From: CAZNNH01 sp964574335
Lineage (GTDB): Bacteria; Acidobacteriota; Vicinamibacteria; Fen-336
Direction of reading: 5' to 3'
Assembly: GCA_964574335.1 (NCBI GenBank)
Contig: CAZNNH010000081.1
Coordinates: 1 to 25,888, forward strand
Length of the DNA: 25,888 nt
Position numbers and translations under genes: made by a program. Below are positions 6,534 to 14,470 of the stretch, piece after piece. Under the pieces are notes generated by a model. The model was given only the letters and a program-made list of their open reading frames with translations, was not told the origin of the DNA and did no database searches. Every line of letters starts with the position of its first letter. Position 1 is the stretch's first letter.

Positions 6534-7486
6534 CCCCGGCGGACGGCGCCCGTGCGCCGCGCCTCCTCCTCTTCGACGTGGTGGATGAAGACGTCTTCGA
6601 GCGAGGGGACGATCCGATCGATGCCGAGCGGCGGGTTGCCCTGCCGTTCCAGGGTGGCCGTGACCTGTCGGCGGCCCTCCTCGGCGTCGCGCACCACCAC
6701 GTGGATGCGGGTGCCGAACACCGAGGTCTCGAGCGCCCACGGCTGCTCGGCGAGCACCTCGAGCGCCTCGCCGAGGCGCGCCGCGCTGACCTCCAGCACG
6801 GCGCGGTCGGCGAAGACCTGCTTGAGCTGGCCCACCGTTCCCAGGGCGGCCAGGCGGCCGGCGTGGATCAGCGCCAGCCGATGGCAGTACTCGGCCTCGT
6901 CCAGGTAGTGGGTGGTGACGAAGACGGTCACCCCCTGGGAGGCCATCTCGTCGATCAGGGCCCAGAAGCGCCGCCGCGAGATCGGGTCGACGCCGCTGGT
7001 GGGCTCGTCCAGGAACACCACCTGGGGCTCGTGCAGGACCGCGCAGGCGAGGGCCAGCCGCTGCTTCCAGCCGCCCGGCAGCTCGCGGGTCAGGCGCCGC
7101 TCCTGGCCCTCGAGCTGGGCCATCTCGATCGCCCAGCGCTCCCGCTCCCGGGCCCGCTCGCCGCGCAGGCCGTACACGCCGCCGAAGAAGCGCAGGTTCT
7201 GGAGCACGCTCAGGTCCTCGTAGAGGCTGAAGCGCTGGCTCATGTAGCCGATCCGCCGCTTGACGCCTTCCGGGTCGGCGGCCACGTCGATCCCCAGCAC
7301 CCGGCCGGTGCCGCCGGTGGGCGCCAAGAGGCCGCAGAGCATCCGGATGGTGGTGGACTTGCCCGCCCCGTTGGCCCCCAGGAAGCCGAAGATCTCGCCC
7401 GCCTCGACGTCCAGGGAGATGCCGTCGACGGCGGTGAAGTCACCGAAGCGCTTGGTCAGCTCGCGCAGCTCGACGGCGGCGGCCAC
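6530..7486 (-). CDS. ABC ATPase matching the second half of YbhF
   Basis: This 318-residue cytoplasmic ATPase begins at GTG 7486, just after the tolC stop. Walker A is G37-ANGAGKS, with Lys43. The signature is L136-PGGWKQ instead of LSGGQ. Walker B is VVFLDE, with Glu161. The switch histidine is present in TTHYLDEAEYC (His193). These features match the second nucleotide-binding half of E. coli YbhF, including FGDFTAVD near the start and RFFGGVYGLRG in the middle. About 90 residues after the core end in LEDVFIHHVEEEEARR. It should pair with the other ATPase of this operon. Its weakened signature motif is the one contributed to the site that also lacks the switch histidine in the partner. Confidence 0.88.
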   Translation of the reverse strand: MAAAVELRELTKRFGDFTAVDGISLDVEAGEIFGFLGANGAGKSTTIRMLCGLLAPTGGTGRVLGIDVAADPEGVKRRIGYMSQRFSLYEDLSVLQNLRFFGGVYGLRGERARERERWAIEMAQLEGQERRLTRELPGGWKQRLALACAVLHEPQVVFLDEPTSGVDPISRRRFWALIDEMASQGVTVFVTTHYLDEAEYCHRLALIHAGRLAALGTVGQLKQVFADRAVLEVSAARLGEALEVLAEQPWALETSVFGTRIHVVVRDAEEGRRQVTATLERQGNPPLGIDRIVPSLEDVFIHHVEEEEARRTGAVRRG

Positions 7487-7488
7487 GG

Positions 7489-8820
7489 CTACCTCGCCAC
7501 CGCTCGATCCAGCCGGGCGGCGGACACCTGCACCTCGGCCAGCGCCTGGGTGTGGCTGAGGCCGGCGTCGAGCAGCGCCACCTCGGCGTCCAGCAGCTCG
7601 GACGAGGGGATCACGCCCTCCCGATATCGCTCGGCCGACACCCGGTGGCTCTCGCGGGCGGCGACCAGGGCCTGCTCGGCCACGCCCACCCCGACCCGGG
7701 TCGTGCCCAGCTCCAGATAGGCCCGGGTCACCTCGAGGCGGATCCCGCGTTCCAGGTCGTCCAGGCGCTGCCGCAGCCCCTCCGCCGTGGCCCGGGCCCG
7801 GGCCACCGACGCCGAGGTACGCCCGCCGTCGAAGACCTTGAGCGAGACCTCCACGCCGACGTCCCAGCTATCGCGCCAGCTCTCGTCCGGCGGCACGTAG
7901 TTCCGGTTGGGGTTGGCGTACAGGTAGCCGGCCGAGAGCCGGGCCTGGGGAAGGTGCGCGGCCCGCTCGATGCCGACTCTCGCCTCCGCCGCCCGCAGCC
8001 GGGCCAGCAGCGCGTTCCGCTCGGGGCGTGCCTCGAGCGCCGCGGTGACCAGGGCCTCGAGCTCGCCGGGCTCGGCCCCCTCTCGATCCACCGGCTCGGT
8101 CGGCTCGATCTTCGTCTCCGGGGGAAGCTGCAGCAGCCGCTGCAGGTTGGCCTCGGCGATCCGGGCGGCGTTGTCGGCCCGCAGCCGCCGCAGCTCGGCC
8201 CGCTCCTGCTCCACCCGCACCGCCAGCACCTCGCTGCGCGCGGCCAGGCCGAAGCGCTCCCGGTTCTCGGCGTCCTTCATGTGGGCCTCGAAGGCGGAGA
8301 GGGCCTCGCGCAGCACCCGCTCGCTGGCGCGGGCCGTGACCAGCCCCCAGTAAGCCTGGCGCACCTCGAGGACCAGGTCGCGCCGGCCCGCCTCGACGTC
8401 CAGCCCGGCCGCCTGCTGCCGCCCGCGGGCGGCGTCGATCCCGCCGCTGATCCGGCCTCCGGTGTAGACGGGGACGCTGGCACGCAGGCCGACCGTGTAG
8501 TTGTCGGGGAGGTTCGGGAAGCCGCGGGGCGGCTCTCCGGGCGCCGTGGGGAAGAGGAGCTCGGGGATGTCGGAGCGCCGGGTGTAGCCGGCGGTCAGGT
8601 TGGCGGAGGGGAGGCGCCCGTAGCGCGCCTCACGCAGGTCGGCGTCGGCGGCGAGCTGGAGCTGGCCCAGCTCGCGCAGGCGGGCCGACACCGACACCGC
8701 CCGCTCCACCGCCTCGGCCAGCGTCAGCCGTGCCGTGTCGCCCGGTGTCCCGGCGGGCTCGGTGGCCTCGGCATGAGCCGCCAGCAGCATCGGCAGCAGA
8801 GCGACCCAAAGGCGTTTCAT
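7489..8820 (-). CDS. TolC-family outer membrane efflux channel
   Basis: The 443-residue product starts at ATG 8820, overlapping the upstream ATPase stop as ATGA. A signal peptide (MKRLWVALLPMLLAAHAEA) is followed by the two repeated outer membrane efflux protein domains. The first opens with LTLAEAVERAV at about residue 33. The second spans about 245 to the end and includes AARESHRVSAERYREGVIPSSELLDAEVALLDA, the usual closing helix motif. The long Ala-, Arg- and Glu-rich helices form the periplasmic tunnel, and the VGLRASVPVYTGGRISG and VGVEVSLKVFDGGRTSA segments fit the beta-barrel strands. It supplies the outer-membrane exit for this pump. In E. coli the equivalent pump has no tolC in its operon and must borrow the chromosomal TolC. 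Here the gene lies between the two ATPase genes. Confidence 0.92.
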   Translation of the reverse strand: MKRLWVALLPMLLAAHAEATEPAGTPGDTARLTLAEAVERAVSVSARLRELGQLQLAADADLREARYGRLPSANLTAGYTRRSDIPELLFPTAPGEPPRGFPNLPDNYTVGLRASVPVYTGGRISGGIDAARGRQQAAGLDVEAGRRDLVLEVRQAYWGLVTARASERVLREALSAFEAHMKDAENRERFGLAARSEVLAVRVEQERAELRRLRADNAARIAEANLQRLLQLPPETKIEPTEPVDREGAEPGELEALVTAALEARPERNALLARLRAAEARVGIERAAHLPQARLSAGYLYANPNRNYVPPDESWRDSWDVGVEVSLKVFDGGRTSASVARARATAEGLRQRLDDLERGIRLEVTRAYLELGTTRVGVGVAEQALVAARESHRVSAERYREGVIPSSELLDAEVALLDAGLSHTQALAEVQVSAARLDRAVAR

Positions 8821-9794
8821 GGCGCCACCTCACTCTGGTCCGGGCCCTCGGTCCGCTCGGCCCGGATGCGATGGATGAACACGTCCTCGAGGGACGGCAG
8901 GCTGGCCCGGGCCGACTCCACCTCCAGGCCCGCCGCCTGAAGCTCGGCGGCGATCCGCTCGGCGGCCTCGCCGGCGTGGGCCGGCGGCACGGCGGGGAGC
9001 GTCACGTGCAGCCGGTCGCCGAAGACCTCCACCTCCGACACCTCGGGGTGGGAGCGCAGCCGCAGGATCGCGTCGCGCCGGGGTCGCACCACCACCTCCA
9101 GGAACGTGCCCACCGCCTGGGCACGCAGGGCGCCGGGCGAGTCGACGACCAGCAGGCGGCCGTTGCTCAGCAGCGCCACCCGGCCGCACCGTTCCGCCTC
9201 GTCCAGGTACGGGGTGGTGAGCAGGATGGTGAGGCCCTCGCGCTGCAGGCGCGCCAGCAGCTTCCAGAAGTCGCGGCGCGAGACCGGGTCGACGCCGGTG
9301 GTGGGCTCGTCGAGCACCAGCAGCTCCGGGGTGTGGATGAGCGTGCAGGCCAGGGCCAGCTTCTGCTTCATGCCGCCGGAGAGGCGGTCGGCCAGGCGGG
9401 AGCGGAAAGGCGTCATCCTCACCAGGTCGAGGAGCTGGTCGCGGCGCGGCCGCCAGTCGTGCACGTCGTGGATCTCGGCGAAGAAGGCGATGTTCTCGTC
9501 CACCGAGAGGTCGCCGTAGAGCGAGAAGCGCTGGGACAGGTAGCCGACCCTCTGGGCCAGGCGGCGGCGGTCCCGGGTCGGCTGCAGGCCGCAGGTCTCC
9601 ACGCTGCCGGAGGTGGGGGCCAGGATCCCCAGGACCATCCGCAGGGTGGTGGTCTTGCCGGCACCATCGGGACCGATCAGGCCGAACATCTCGCCGCGCT
9701 GCACTCCCAGCGAGACCCGGTCCACGGCCAGGACGTCGCCAAAGCGGCGCGACAGCTCCGAAAGCCGCAGCAGCACCGGCGCCCTGTCGGTCAC
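8817..9794 (-). CDS. ABC ATPase matching the first half of YbhF, switch histidine lost
   Basis: This 325-residue ATPase begins at GTG 9794, overlapping the adaptor stop as GTGA. Walker A is G41-PDGAGKTT. The signature LSGGMKQ is at 138-144, followed by KLALACTLIHTP. Walker B is LLVLDE with Glu163. The switch segment reads TTPYLDEAERC, so Pro195 replaces the usual histidine. The first nucleotide-binding half of E. coli YbhF has the same GPDGAGKTT and LSGGMKQK motifs and also lacks the histidine, which makes the match specific. The C-terminal domain ends in LPSLEDVFIHRIRAE. It probably forms a heterodimer with the other ATPase of the operon, giving one sound and one degenerate ATP site. Confidence 0.88.
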   Translation of the reverse strand: MTDRAPVLLRLSELSRRFGDVLAVDRVSLGVQRGEMFGLIGPDGAGKTTTLRMVLGILAPTSGSVETCGLQPTRDRRRLAQRVGYLSQRFSLYGDLSVDENIAFFAEIHDVHDWRPRRDQLLDLVRMTPFRSRLADRLSGGMKQKLALACTLIHTPELLVLDEPTTGVDPVSRRDFWKLLARLQREGLTILLTTPYLDEAERCGRVALLSNGRLLVVDSPGALRAQAVGTFLEVVVRPRRDAILRLRSHPEVSEVEVFGDRLHVTLPAVPPAHAGEAAERIAAELQAAGLEVESARASLPSLEDVFIHRIRAERTEGPDQSEVAP

Positions 9795-10765
9795 GGCAAC
9801 GGACCCGCCGGCTCCAGCCGGACCGACGCCGGCATCCCCGGCTTGAACAGGCCGTCCTGGTTCTCGAGGGCGATCTTGATCTTGTAGACGAGCTTGACCC
9901 GCTCGTCCCGGGTCTGCACGTTCTTGGGGGTGAACTCGGCCTCGGAGGAGGTGAAGGTGACGCGGCCGGTCCGCTTCTGGCCATCGTCGGTGATTACCTC
10001 GGCCGGCTGTCCGATCCGAAGCCGGCCCAGGTCGGGGCCCGAGACATAGGCGGTCAGCCAGGCGTCACGAAGGTCGGTGATCACGGCCAGCCCGGTGCCC
10101 GGAGAGGCCAGCTCGCCGGTCTCGGCCAGCTTCTCCGTGACCACCCCCGCCACCGGGCTCTTCACCACCGCGTCGTCGAGCTGCTGCTGGAGCTGGGCGA
10201 TGCGGGCCTCGGCGGCCGCCAGGCGGGCCCGCGCGGCGTCGATCTCCTCCTGGCGCGACCCGGCCCGCAGCTTGCGGAGCCGCTCCCGGGCGGAGTCGAG
10301 GCTGGCCGCCGCCACGTCGTGCCGCGTGCGCGCGTCGTCCCGCGACTTGGTGGTGCCGGAGCCGGAAGCCAGCAGGCCCTCCATCCGCTCCAGGTCCTTG
10401 GTGGCGCCCTGGAGGTCGGCCTCGGCGCGGGCCACCAGCGCCTCCGCCTCGGCGATGTCCTCCTGCCGGGCCCCGGCCAGGCGCAGGCGCAGCTCGGCGG
10501 CTGCCTGGTCGCGGTCGGCGCGGGCCGAGCGTTGCCGCAGCTCGGTGTCGATCGTCTCCAGCCGGGCCAGCTCCTGGCCGGCCTCCACCCGGTCCCCCTC
10601 CTCGATCGGGACCGACTCGAGCACGCCCCCCACCTTGCTGGAGACCGTGACCTCGGTGGCCTCGACGTGCCCGGAGGCGGTGATCGGAAGGGTCTCGTCC
10701 CGCTGCTGGCAGCCGGTGGCGACGATCGCCAGCAGGGCCCACAGCACGGCCGTGTCGCGTTTCAT
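9791..10765 (-). CDS. HlyD/YbhG-type periplasmic adaptor lipoprotein
   Basis: The 324-residue product begins at ATG 10765, overlapping the TetR-type gene as ATGA. Its N-terminus is a lipoprotein signal with lipobox VATGC, which gives Cys19 as the modified residue. A beta-strand and lipoyl half-domain follows (ASGHVEATEVTVSSKVGGVLESVPIEEGDRVEAGQELARLE). A long coiled-coil hairpin spans about residues 72-200 and contains two similar RLRLAGARQEDI and RKLRAGSRQEEI stretches. The second lipoyl half is VVKSPVAGVVTEKLAETGELASPGTGLAVI, and a beta-barrel domain closes the chain with PGMPASVRLEP. Adaptors of this family join the inner-membrane transporter to the TolC channel. The coiled-coil length is close to that of E. 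coli YbhG. Confidence 0.9.
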   Translation of the reverse strand: MKRDTAVLWALLAIVATGCQQRDETLPITASGHVEATEVTVSSKVGGVLESVPIEEGDRVEAGQELARLETIDTELRQRSARADRDQAAAELRLRLAGARQEDIAEAEALVARAEADLQGATKDLERMEGLLASGSGTTKSRDDARTRHDVAAASLDSARERLRKLRAGSRQEEIDAARARLAAAEARIAQLQQQLDDAVVKSPVAGVVTEKLAETGELASPGTGLAVITDLRDAWLTAYVSGPDLGRLRIGQPAEVITDDGQKRTGRVTFTSSEAEFTPKNVQTRDERVKLVYKIKIALENQDGLFKPGMPASVRLEPAGPLP

Positions 10766-11430
10766 GCGGAGGCTCCTCGCGGGGTCCTCGAGCGCCCGGG
10801 GCGCTCGAGCCCTCTGTGCATCAGTTCCTGGACGTAGCGGACGTACGCCTCGATCGATGGCGGCTCCCCCAGCCGCTGGGCCTCGAAGGCACGCCGCCTG
10901 ACCGGCTCGGTGGCCAGGAAGAAGACCAGCCCGCCGATCAGGTTCATGTGGACGATGGTGGGGTCGACGGGCCGGAACCGTCCCTCCCGCACCCCCCTCG
11001 AGATGATCGCGCGCATGCCCAGGAAGACCTTCATCACCCGGGGCTGCAGCCAGGGAGGGAACTTCCCGCTGGCGATGATCTCGCGCAATACCAGGGCCGG
11101 GAAGCCGGGCTGGTGACGGGCGGCCAGCTCGGTGAATCCGCCGATGAACTCATGGAGCAGCTCGCCCGGCGGCCGAGGCGAGGCCTCGAGCGCGGTCACT
11201 CGGCTCCCCAGCTCGTCGAAGACCGAGGCGATGATCGTCTCGTACAGCTTGCGCTTGCCGCCGAAGTGGTAGTTGATCATCGCCTTGTTGACGCCGGCCC
11301 GGCGCGCCAGCGCCTCGACCCGCACCCCGTCGTAGCCCGACTCGGCGAACAGCTCGGTGCCCGCCCGGAGCAGGGCGTTTCGGGTCGCCTCCGGGTTGCG
11401 CCTCTCGATCCGTCGTCGGGTCAGGCTCAT
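10762..11430 (-). CDS. TetR-family repressor of the efflux operon (CecR-like)
   Basis: The 222-residue product has a TetR DNA-binding domain at about residues 13-62. The recognition region VRVEALARRAGVNKAMINYHFGGKRKLYETII is complete. The rest is a helical ligand domain (ALVLREIIASGKFPPWLQPRVMKVF, then MNLIGGLVFFLATEPV), resembling the group that includes E. coli CecR (YbiH). CecR sits directly upstream of ybhGFSR and controls it, which is the same arrangement as here. It is the first gene of the operon, and its promoter is overlapped by a 29-base inverted repeat just ahead of its ATG. Autorepression is therefore likely. The inducing molecule cannot be deduced from the sequence. Confidence 0.9.
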   Translation of the reverse strand: MSLTRRRIERRNPEATRNALLRAGTELFAESGYDGVRVEALARRAGVNKAMINYHFGGKRKLYETIIASVFDELGSRVTALEASPRPPGELLHEFIGGFTELAARHQPGFPALVLREIIASGKFPPWLQPRVMKVFLGMRAIISRGVREGRFRPVDPTIVHMNLIGGLVFFLATEPVRRRAFEAQRLGEPPSIEAYVRYVQELMHRGLERPGRSRTPRGASA

Positions 11431-11432
11431 TC

Positions 11433-11461
11433 AACCAGCGGTTTCAAACAAACGGATGGTT
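11433..11461. promoter_or_regulatory. Predicted TetR operator
   Basis: The left arm aaccagcggttt (11433-11444) and right arm aaacggatggtt (11450-11461) are inverted repeats matching at 10 of 12 positions, separated by 5 bases. The site starts 2 bases upstream of the regulator's ATG and reaches the probable -10 element. That is a typical autoregulation layout for TetR-family repressors. Binding has not been shown. Confidence 0.65.
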
Positions 11462-11492
11462 AAATACTGGGGCAAGCCGAAAAGAATGTCAA
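11461..11492 (-). promoter_or_regulatory. Probable sigma-70 promoter of the efflux operon
   Basis: On the minus strand a perfect -35 TTGACA (complement of 11487-11492) is followed by AGTATT after 18 bases (11463-11468) or TATTTA after 20 bases (11461-11466) as the -10. It is the only AT-richer patch in the region and lies directly ahead of the operator and the regulator's start. Confidence 0.55.
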
Positions 11493-11514
11493 GCCGGAAC
11501 CGGCGCCGGCCGGC

Positions 11515-11641
11515 TCAGACGTCCCGGTGGTTCTGCAGGAAGCGGGCCAGGACCTCCCGCTGCGGCTCCCCGACCGCGGCCCGCAGCCCCTTCATCTCCG
11601 TCTCGGACAGAGGGGTGAAGCGGCGCGCCAGGGCCACGTTC
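11515..11641 (-). CDS. C-terminal tail of an unidentified gene, cut by the N gap
   Basis: Forty-one residues are readable before a TGA stop at 11515-11517, beginning NVALARRFTPLSETEMKGLR and ending FLQNHRDV. The wording FTPLS-x-E-E/T-M is seen in the tails of some aldo/keto reductases, but 41 residues cannot settle this. The gap has the conventional length of 100 N, so frame across it is meaningless. The tail may or may not belong to the DUF3795 gene on the other side. No Cys residues appear in it, unlike the DUF3795 part, which argues mildly for a separate gene. Confidence 0.4.
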
Positions 11642-11741
11642 NNNNNNNNNNNNNNNNNNNNNNNNNNNNNNNNNNNNNNNNNNNNNNNNNNNNNNNNNNN
11701 NNNNNNNNNNNNNNNNNNNNNNNNNNNNNNNNNNNNNNNNN
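11642..11741. other. Assembly gap (100 N)
   Basis: Exactly 100 unknown bases, the usual placeholder for a scaffold join of unknown length. The true distance between the flanks, and whether any gene is lost, cannot be known from this window. Confidence 0.99.
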
Positions 11742-12194
11742 CGGACCCAGCACGACGCGCTGGATGGCGAGCGCCCGCTCGCGGGTCTTGGGGTTGGCGC
11801 GCTGGCAGTCCTCGAGCTCGGGGCAGTGGGCGCACGACAGCAGCCCCTTCTCGACCACGCACTCGCGGATCGGGCACTTGACGATCGCCTCGAAAGGCTC
11901 GGGGACCCGGCAGCGGGAGCAGACGATCTCCTCGGCCCGGATCGTCTTGTGGAGCTTCTCGCTCAGCTCGCGGGCCTTGTCGCGCTTGAACTCCATGTCG
12001 TCGCCCAGCCACTTGCACCTCTCGGGCGTGCACTCGGCGTTGCAGTAGGACATGGTCTCGTCGAAGACGTAGGCCTCCGGCGTCGGCCCCGGTCCTTCGC
12101 CGGCCCGGGCCCACAGCGCCGGACACCCCAGCACGCAGCCGGCCAGCACGGTGCCGCTGTGCATGAACTCGCGTCGCCCACAGGTCCTTCCCAT
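11742..12194 (-). CDS. Tat-signal DUF3795 cysteine-rich protein, 3' end lost in gap
   Basis: The ATG at 12194 follows a strong ribosome binding site (GGGGAGGAGGAGG on the minus strand). The N-terminus has a twin-arginine-like signal (R7-R8-E-F-M) and a lipobox-like LAGC ending at Cys20. The next 100 residues carry ten cysteines, starting with C51-N-A-E-C55 and C60. Later pairs are VCSRC, KCPIREC and SCAHCPELEDC. This spacing resembles DUF3795 proteins, which probably bind zinc or another metal. Their function is unknown. At 151 readable residues the protein is close to the family's length, so little may be missing at the gap. If both the Tat motif and the lipobox are real, it is an exported lipoprotein. 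Confidence 0.7.
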
Positions 12195-12239
12195 CGCCTC
12201 CTCCTCCCCGGCCGGATCGTGACCGTGGGCGGGATCTTA

Positions 12240-12266
12240 CGGAGACGGAAGCTGGCGGCGTCTCCG
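12240..12266. promoter_or_regulatory. 8-base inverted repeat upstream of the LytS-type kinase gene
   Basis: The arms cggagacg (12240-12247) and cgtctccg (12259-12266) are perfect inverted repeats separated by 11 bases. They lie about 92 bases before the kinase start, between divergent genes. The layout fits a regulator site or a leader hairpin; no specific protein is indicated. Confidence 0.35.
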
Positions 12267-12357
12267 GCTTGTGACGAGGTGCCGCCGGCGGGGACGACCG
12301 CCCGGCCCGTGGGACGGAGGGCGGCCGAACGGCTAGTGGCGGGCCGGCGGTTGCCCT

Positions 12358-13515
12358 ATGCTGGAGGCGGTCGTGGAGATGACCTCGATAGACCGCCCCG
12401 GCGACGGCAGACGACCCACGCTGCGGCAGCGCGGCCGCGAGTGGCTGGGGGTGGCGGGTGTGTGCCTCGCCCTCGCCCTCGCGTACTCTTTCGCCTGGAA
12501 GCTTCGGGGCTGGGCCAGAGGCGAGAGCGTCGACTGGAGTGCGATCCCCACCGACAACCTGCTCCACTTCGGCTGCTGGCTCCTGCTCTACCCTCTGGTG
12601 GCGCTCTTGACCGCCCGCTTCCCCCTCGGCGAGAGGCGACGTCACCTGCTGTTGCACGCCGGCGCGGCGTTTCTATTCTCGCCGCTGCTGATGGCCCTGA
12701 GCGGCACCCTGAACACGCTGGCGCGCGGAGAGGCGACCACCTGGGCCTCCCTGGTCCGAGACACCATCGCCCCCGAGCTGGCCTGGGGCGTCACCGCCTA
12801 CATCGTCCTCCTGAGCATGGCCCACGTGGCCGAGCTCCAGCGGCGCGACCAGGCGCGGGCGATCGGCGAGGCACAGCTCCAGGCGGCGCTGGCGGTGGCG
12901 CGACTCGACGCCCTGCGCAAGCAGCTCGAGCCCCACTTCCTCTTCAACGCCCTCAACTCCATCTCCTCGCTGCTGCGTCGCGACCCCGACGCGGCGGAGC
13001 GGATGTTGGCACGCCTCGGGGACTTCCTGCGCCTGACCCTCGACGACTCGACCCCCCAGAAGGTCGAGCTGCGCCGGGAGCTCGAGCTCCTCGACCGCTA
13101 CCTCGGCATCGAGCGGGTCCGCTTCCGGGACCGCCTGACGGTCGCCATCGAGGTGCCGCCGGAGCTGCTCGGCGCCCGGGTACCGTACCTGGTGCTCCAA
13201 CCCCTGGTCGAGAACGCCATCCGCCACGGCATCGCCGAGCGTGCCGGGCCGGGACAGGTGGTGGTGCGCGCCTCGCGGGTGGAGGGCGGGCTGCGCCTTC
13301 TGGTGGAAGACGACGGGCGCGGGCTCGACGCCGGCGGCGCGCCGCCGAAGCCCGGCGTCGGGCTCACGAACATGCGCGCCCGGCTGGAGCAGCTCTACGG
13401 GTCCGGTCAGCGGCTGCGGATCGAGTCGAGGCCCGACCAGGGGGCGCGGGTCACCATCGACCTGCCGTGGGAGCCGGGGGCGGCGGCTGACGAGGTCGCC
13501 ACGGCGACGCCATGA
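12358..13515 (+). CDS. LytS/YehU-type sensor histidine kinase
   Basis: The 385-residue membrane kinase starts at ATG 12358. An ATG at 12379, better placed behind ggagg (12363-12367), would shorten it by seven residues. Four membrane helices lie at about residues 30-47, 68-86, 97-117 and 136-157. No periplasmic sensing domain is evident. The His_kinase motif LRKQLEPHFLFNALNSI carries the phospho-accepting His193. The ATPase region has LQPLVENAIRHG (N box), EDDGRGLD (G1) and GVGLTNMRARL (G2). Kinases of this family pair with LytTR response regulators, and such a gene follows with an ATGA overlap. The signal sensed is unknown and probably involves the membrane helices themselves. Confidence 0.92.
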   Translation: MLEAVVEMTSIDRPGDGRRPTLRQRGREWLGVAGVCLALALAYSFAWKLRGWARGESVDWSAIPTDNLLHFGCWLLLYPLVALLTARFPLGERRRHLLLHAGAAFLFSPLLMALSGTLNTLARGEATTWASLVRDTIAPELAWGVTAYIVLLSMAHVAELQRRDQARAIGEAQLQAALAVARLDALRKQLEPHFLFNALNSISSLLRRDPDAAERMLARLGDFLRLTLDDSTPQKVELRRELELLDRYLGIERVRFRDRLTVAIEVPPELLGARVPYLVLQPLVENAIRHGIAERAGPGQVVVRASRVEGGLRLLVEDDGRGLDAGGAPPKPGVGLTNMRARLEQLYGSGQRLRIESRPDQGARVTIDLPWEPGAAADEVATATP

Positions 13516-14285
13516 GGCCTGCCTCGGGGCCGCTCCGCGTGCTGATCGTGGACGACGAGCCGCCGGCCCGCGACCGGATCCGAGAGATCCTCGACCCGCT
13601 CCCCGACGTCGAGATCGTGGGCGAGGCCGGCGACGGGCTCGCCGCCGCCCAGGCGATCCTGGACGCAAGACCCGACCTCGTGTTCCTCGACGTACGGATG
13701 CCGGAGATGGACGGCTTCGGCGTGCTGGCCGCCCTGCCCGAGGGGTCTTTGCCAGCGGTCGTCTTCGTCACCGCGTTCGAGTCGTTCGCGGTCCGTGCCT
13801 TCGACGTCCACGCCGTGGACTACGTGCTCAAGCCGTTCGAGAGCGAGCGGCTCCTGGAGGCGGTGGCGCGGGCCCGCGAGCGCCAGGGCGAGACACGGGA
13901 TCGGGACCTCGAGCGGCGCTTGCTCGAGCTGATGGCGGAGTCCTGGCCGGGGCCGCGCCCTTTGTCGCGGGTGCTGGTGAAGAGCGGCCAGCGCTTCGAG
14001 CTCGTGCGCCTTTCGGACGTCGACTGGATCGAGGCCGCCGGCAACTACGTCACCCTCCACGTCGGCGCGCGGTCGCCCCTGCTGCGCCACACGCTGGGCG
14101 GCATCGAGTCACAGCTCGATCCCGAGCGCTTCCGTCGCATCCACCGCTCGGTGATCGTGAACCTGGACCGGGTGAAGGAGATCCGCCCTCTGGAGGGCGG
14201 CGAGCACGGCGTGCTGCTTCAAGACGGGACCACGCTGCGGCTGAGCCGCAGCTATCGGCACAACCTGCTGGGTACTCGCACCTAG
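13512..14285 (+). CDS. LytTR-family response regulator
   Basis: The 257-residue product begins at ATG 13512, overlapping the kinase stop by 4 bases. The receiver domain (about 8-125) has D14-D15, phospho-accepting Asp60 in LVFLDVRMPEMDG, Thr87 and Lys107 in DYVLKPF. The LytTR DNA-binding domain (about 150-255) has VLVKSGQRFELVRLSDVDWIEAAGNYV and RFRRIHRSVIVNLDRVKEI, both typical. Such regulators bind pairs of direct repeats upstream of their targets. Adjacent genes give no obvious target. The gene ends 206 bases before the convergent rho stop. Confidence 0.95.
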   Translation: MRPASGPLRVLIVDDEPPARDRIREILDPLPDVEIVGEAGDGLAAAQAILDARPDLVFLDVRMPEMDGFGVLAALPEGSLPAVVFVTAFESFAVRAFDVHAVDYVLKPFESERLLEAVARARERQGETRDRDLERRLLELMAESWPGPRPLSRVLVKSGQRFELVRLSDVDWIEAAGNYVTLHVGARSPLLRHTLGGIESQLDPERFRRIHRSVIVNLDRVKEIRPLEGGEHGVLLQDGTTLRLSRSYRHNLLGTRT

Positions 14286-14470
14286 CCTGCCCGGAAGACC
14301 CTCCCCAGTGGCGCGACGGCATCGTCGACGCGTCGAGACCTGCGCTCGGGCCGTCGGCGCCGGCCGGACCTCCGCCAGGGCTGACGCCCCCGGTGAGGCG
14401 CGGGCAGACCCTGCTGCTGCGCTACCAGTACGCCCTGGGCAGGAGCCGGCTTCGTTTCGTGAAGACGCAG

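Noticed and set aside
5487..9887. Several plus-strand open frames of 380-470 codons opposite the efflux operon
   Set aside because: Each mirrors a gene with intact motifs on the minus strand, and their products are low-complexity and domain-free.
11515..12657. One continuous gene across the N gap, as a naive reading frame suggests
   Set aside because: The gap length is a placeholder, so frame is arbitrary. The upstream part of that frame also covers the divergent kinase promoter and lacks the DUF3795 reading.
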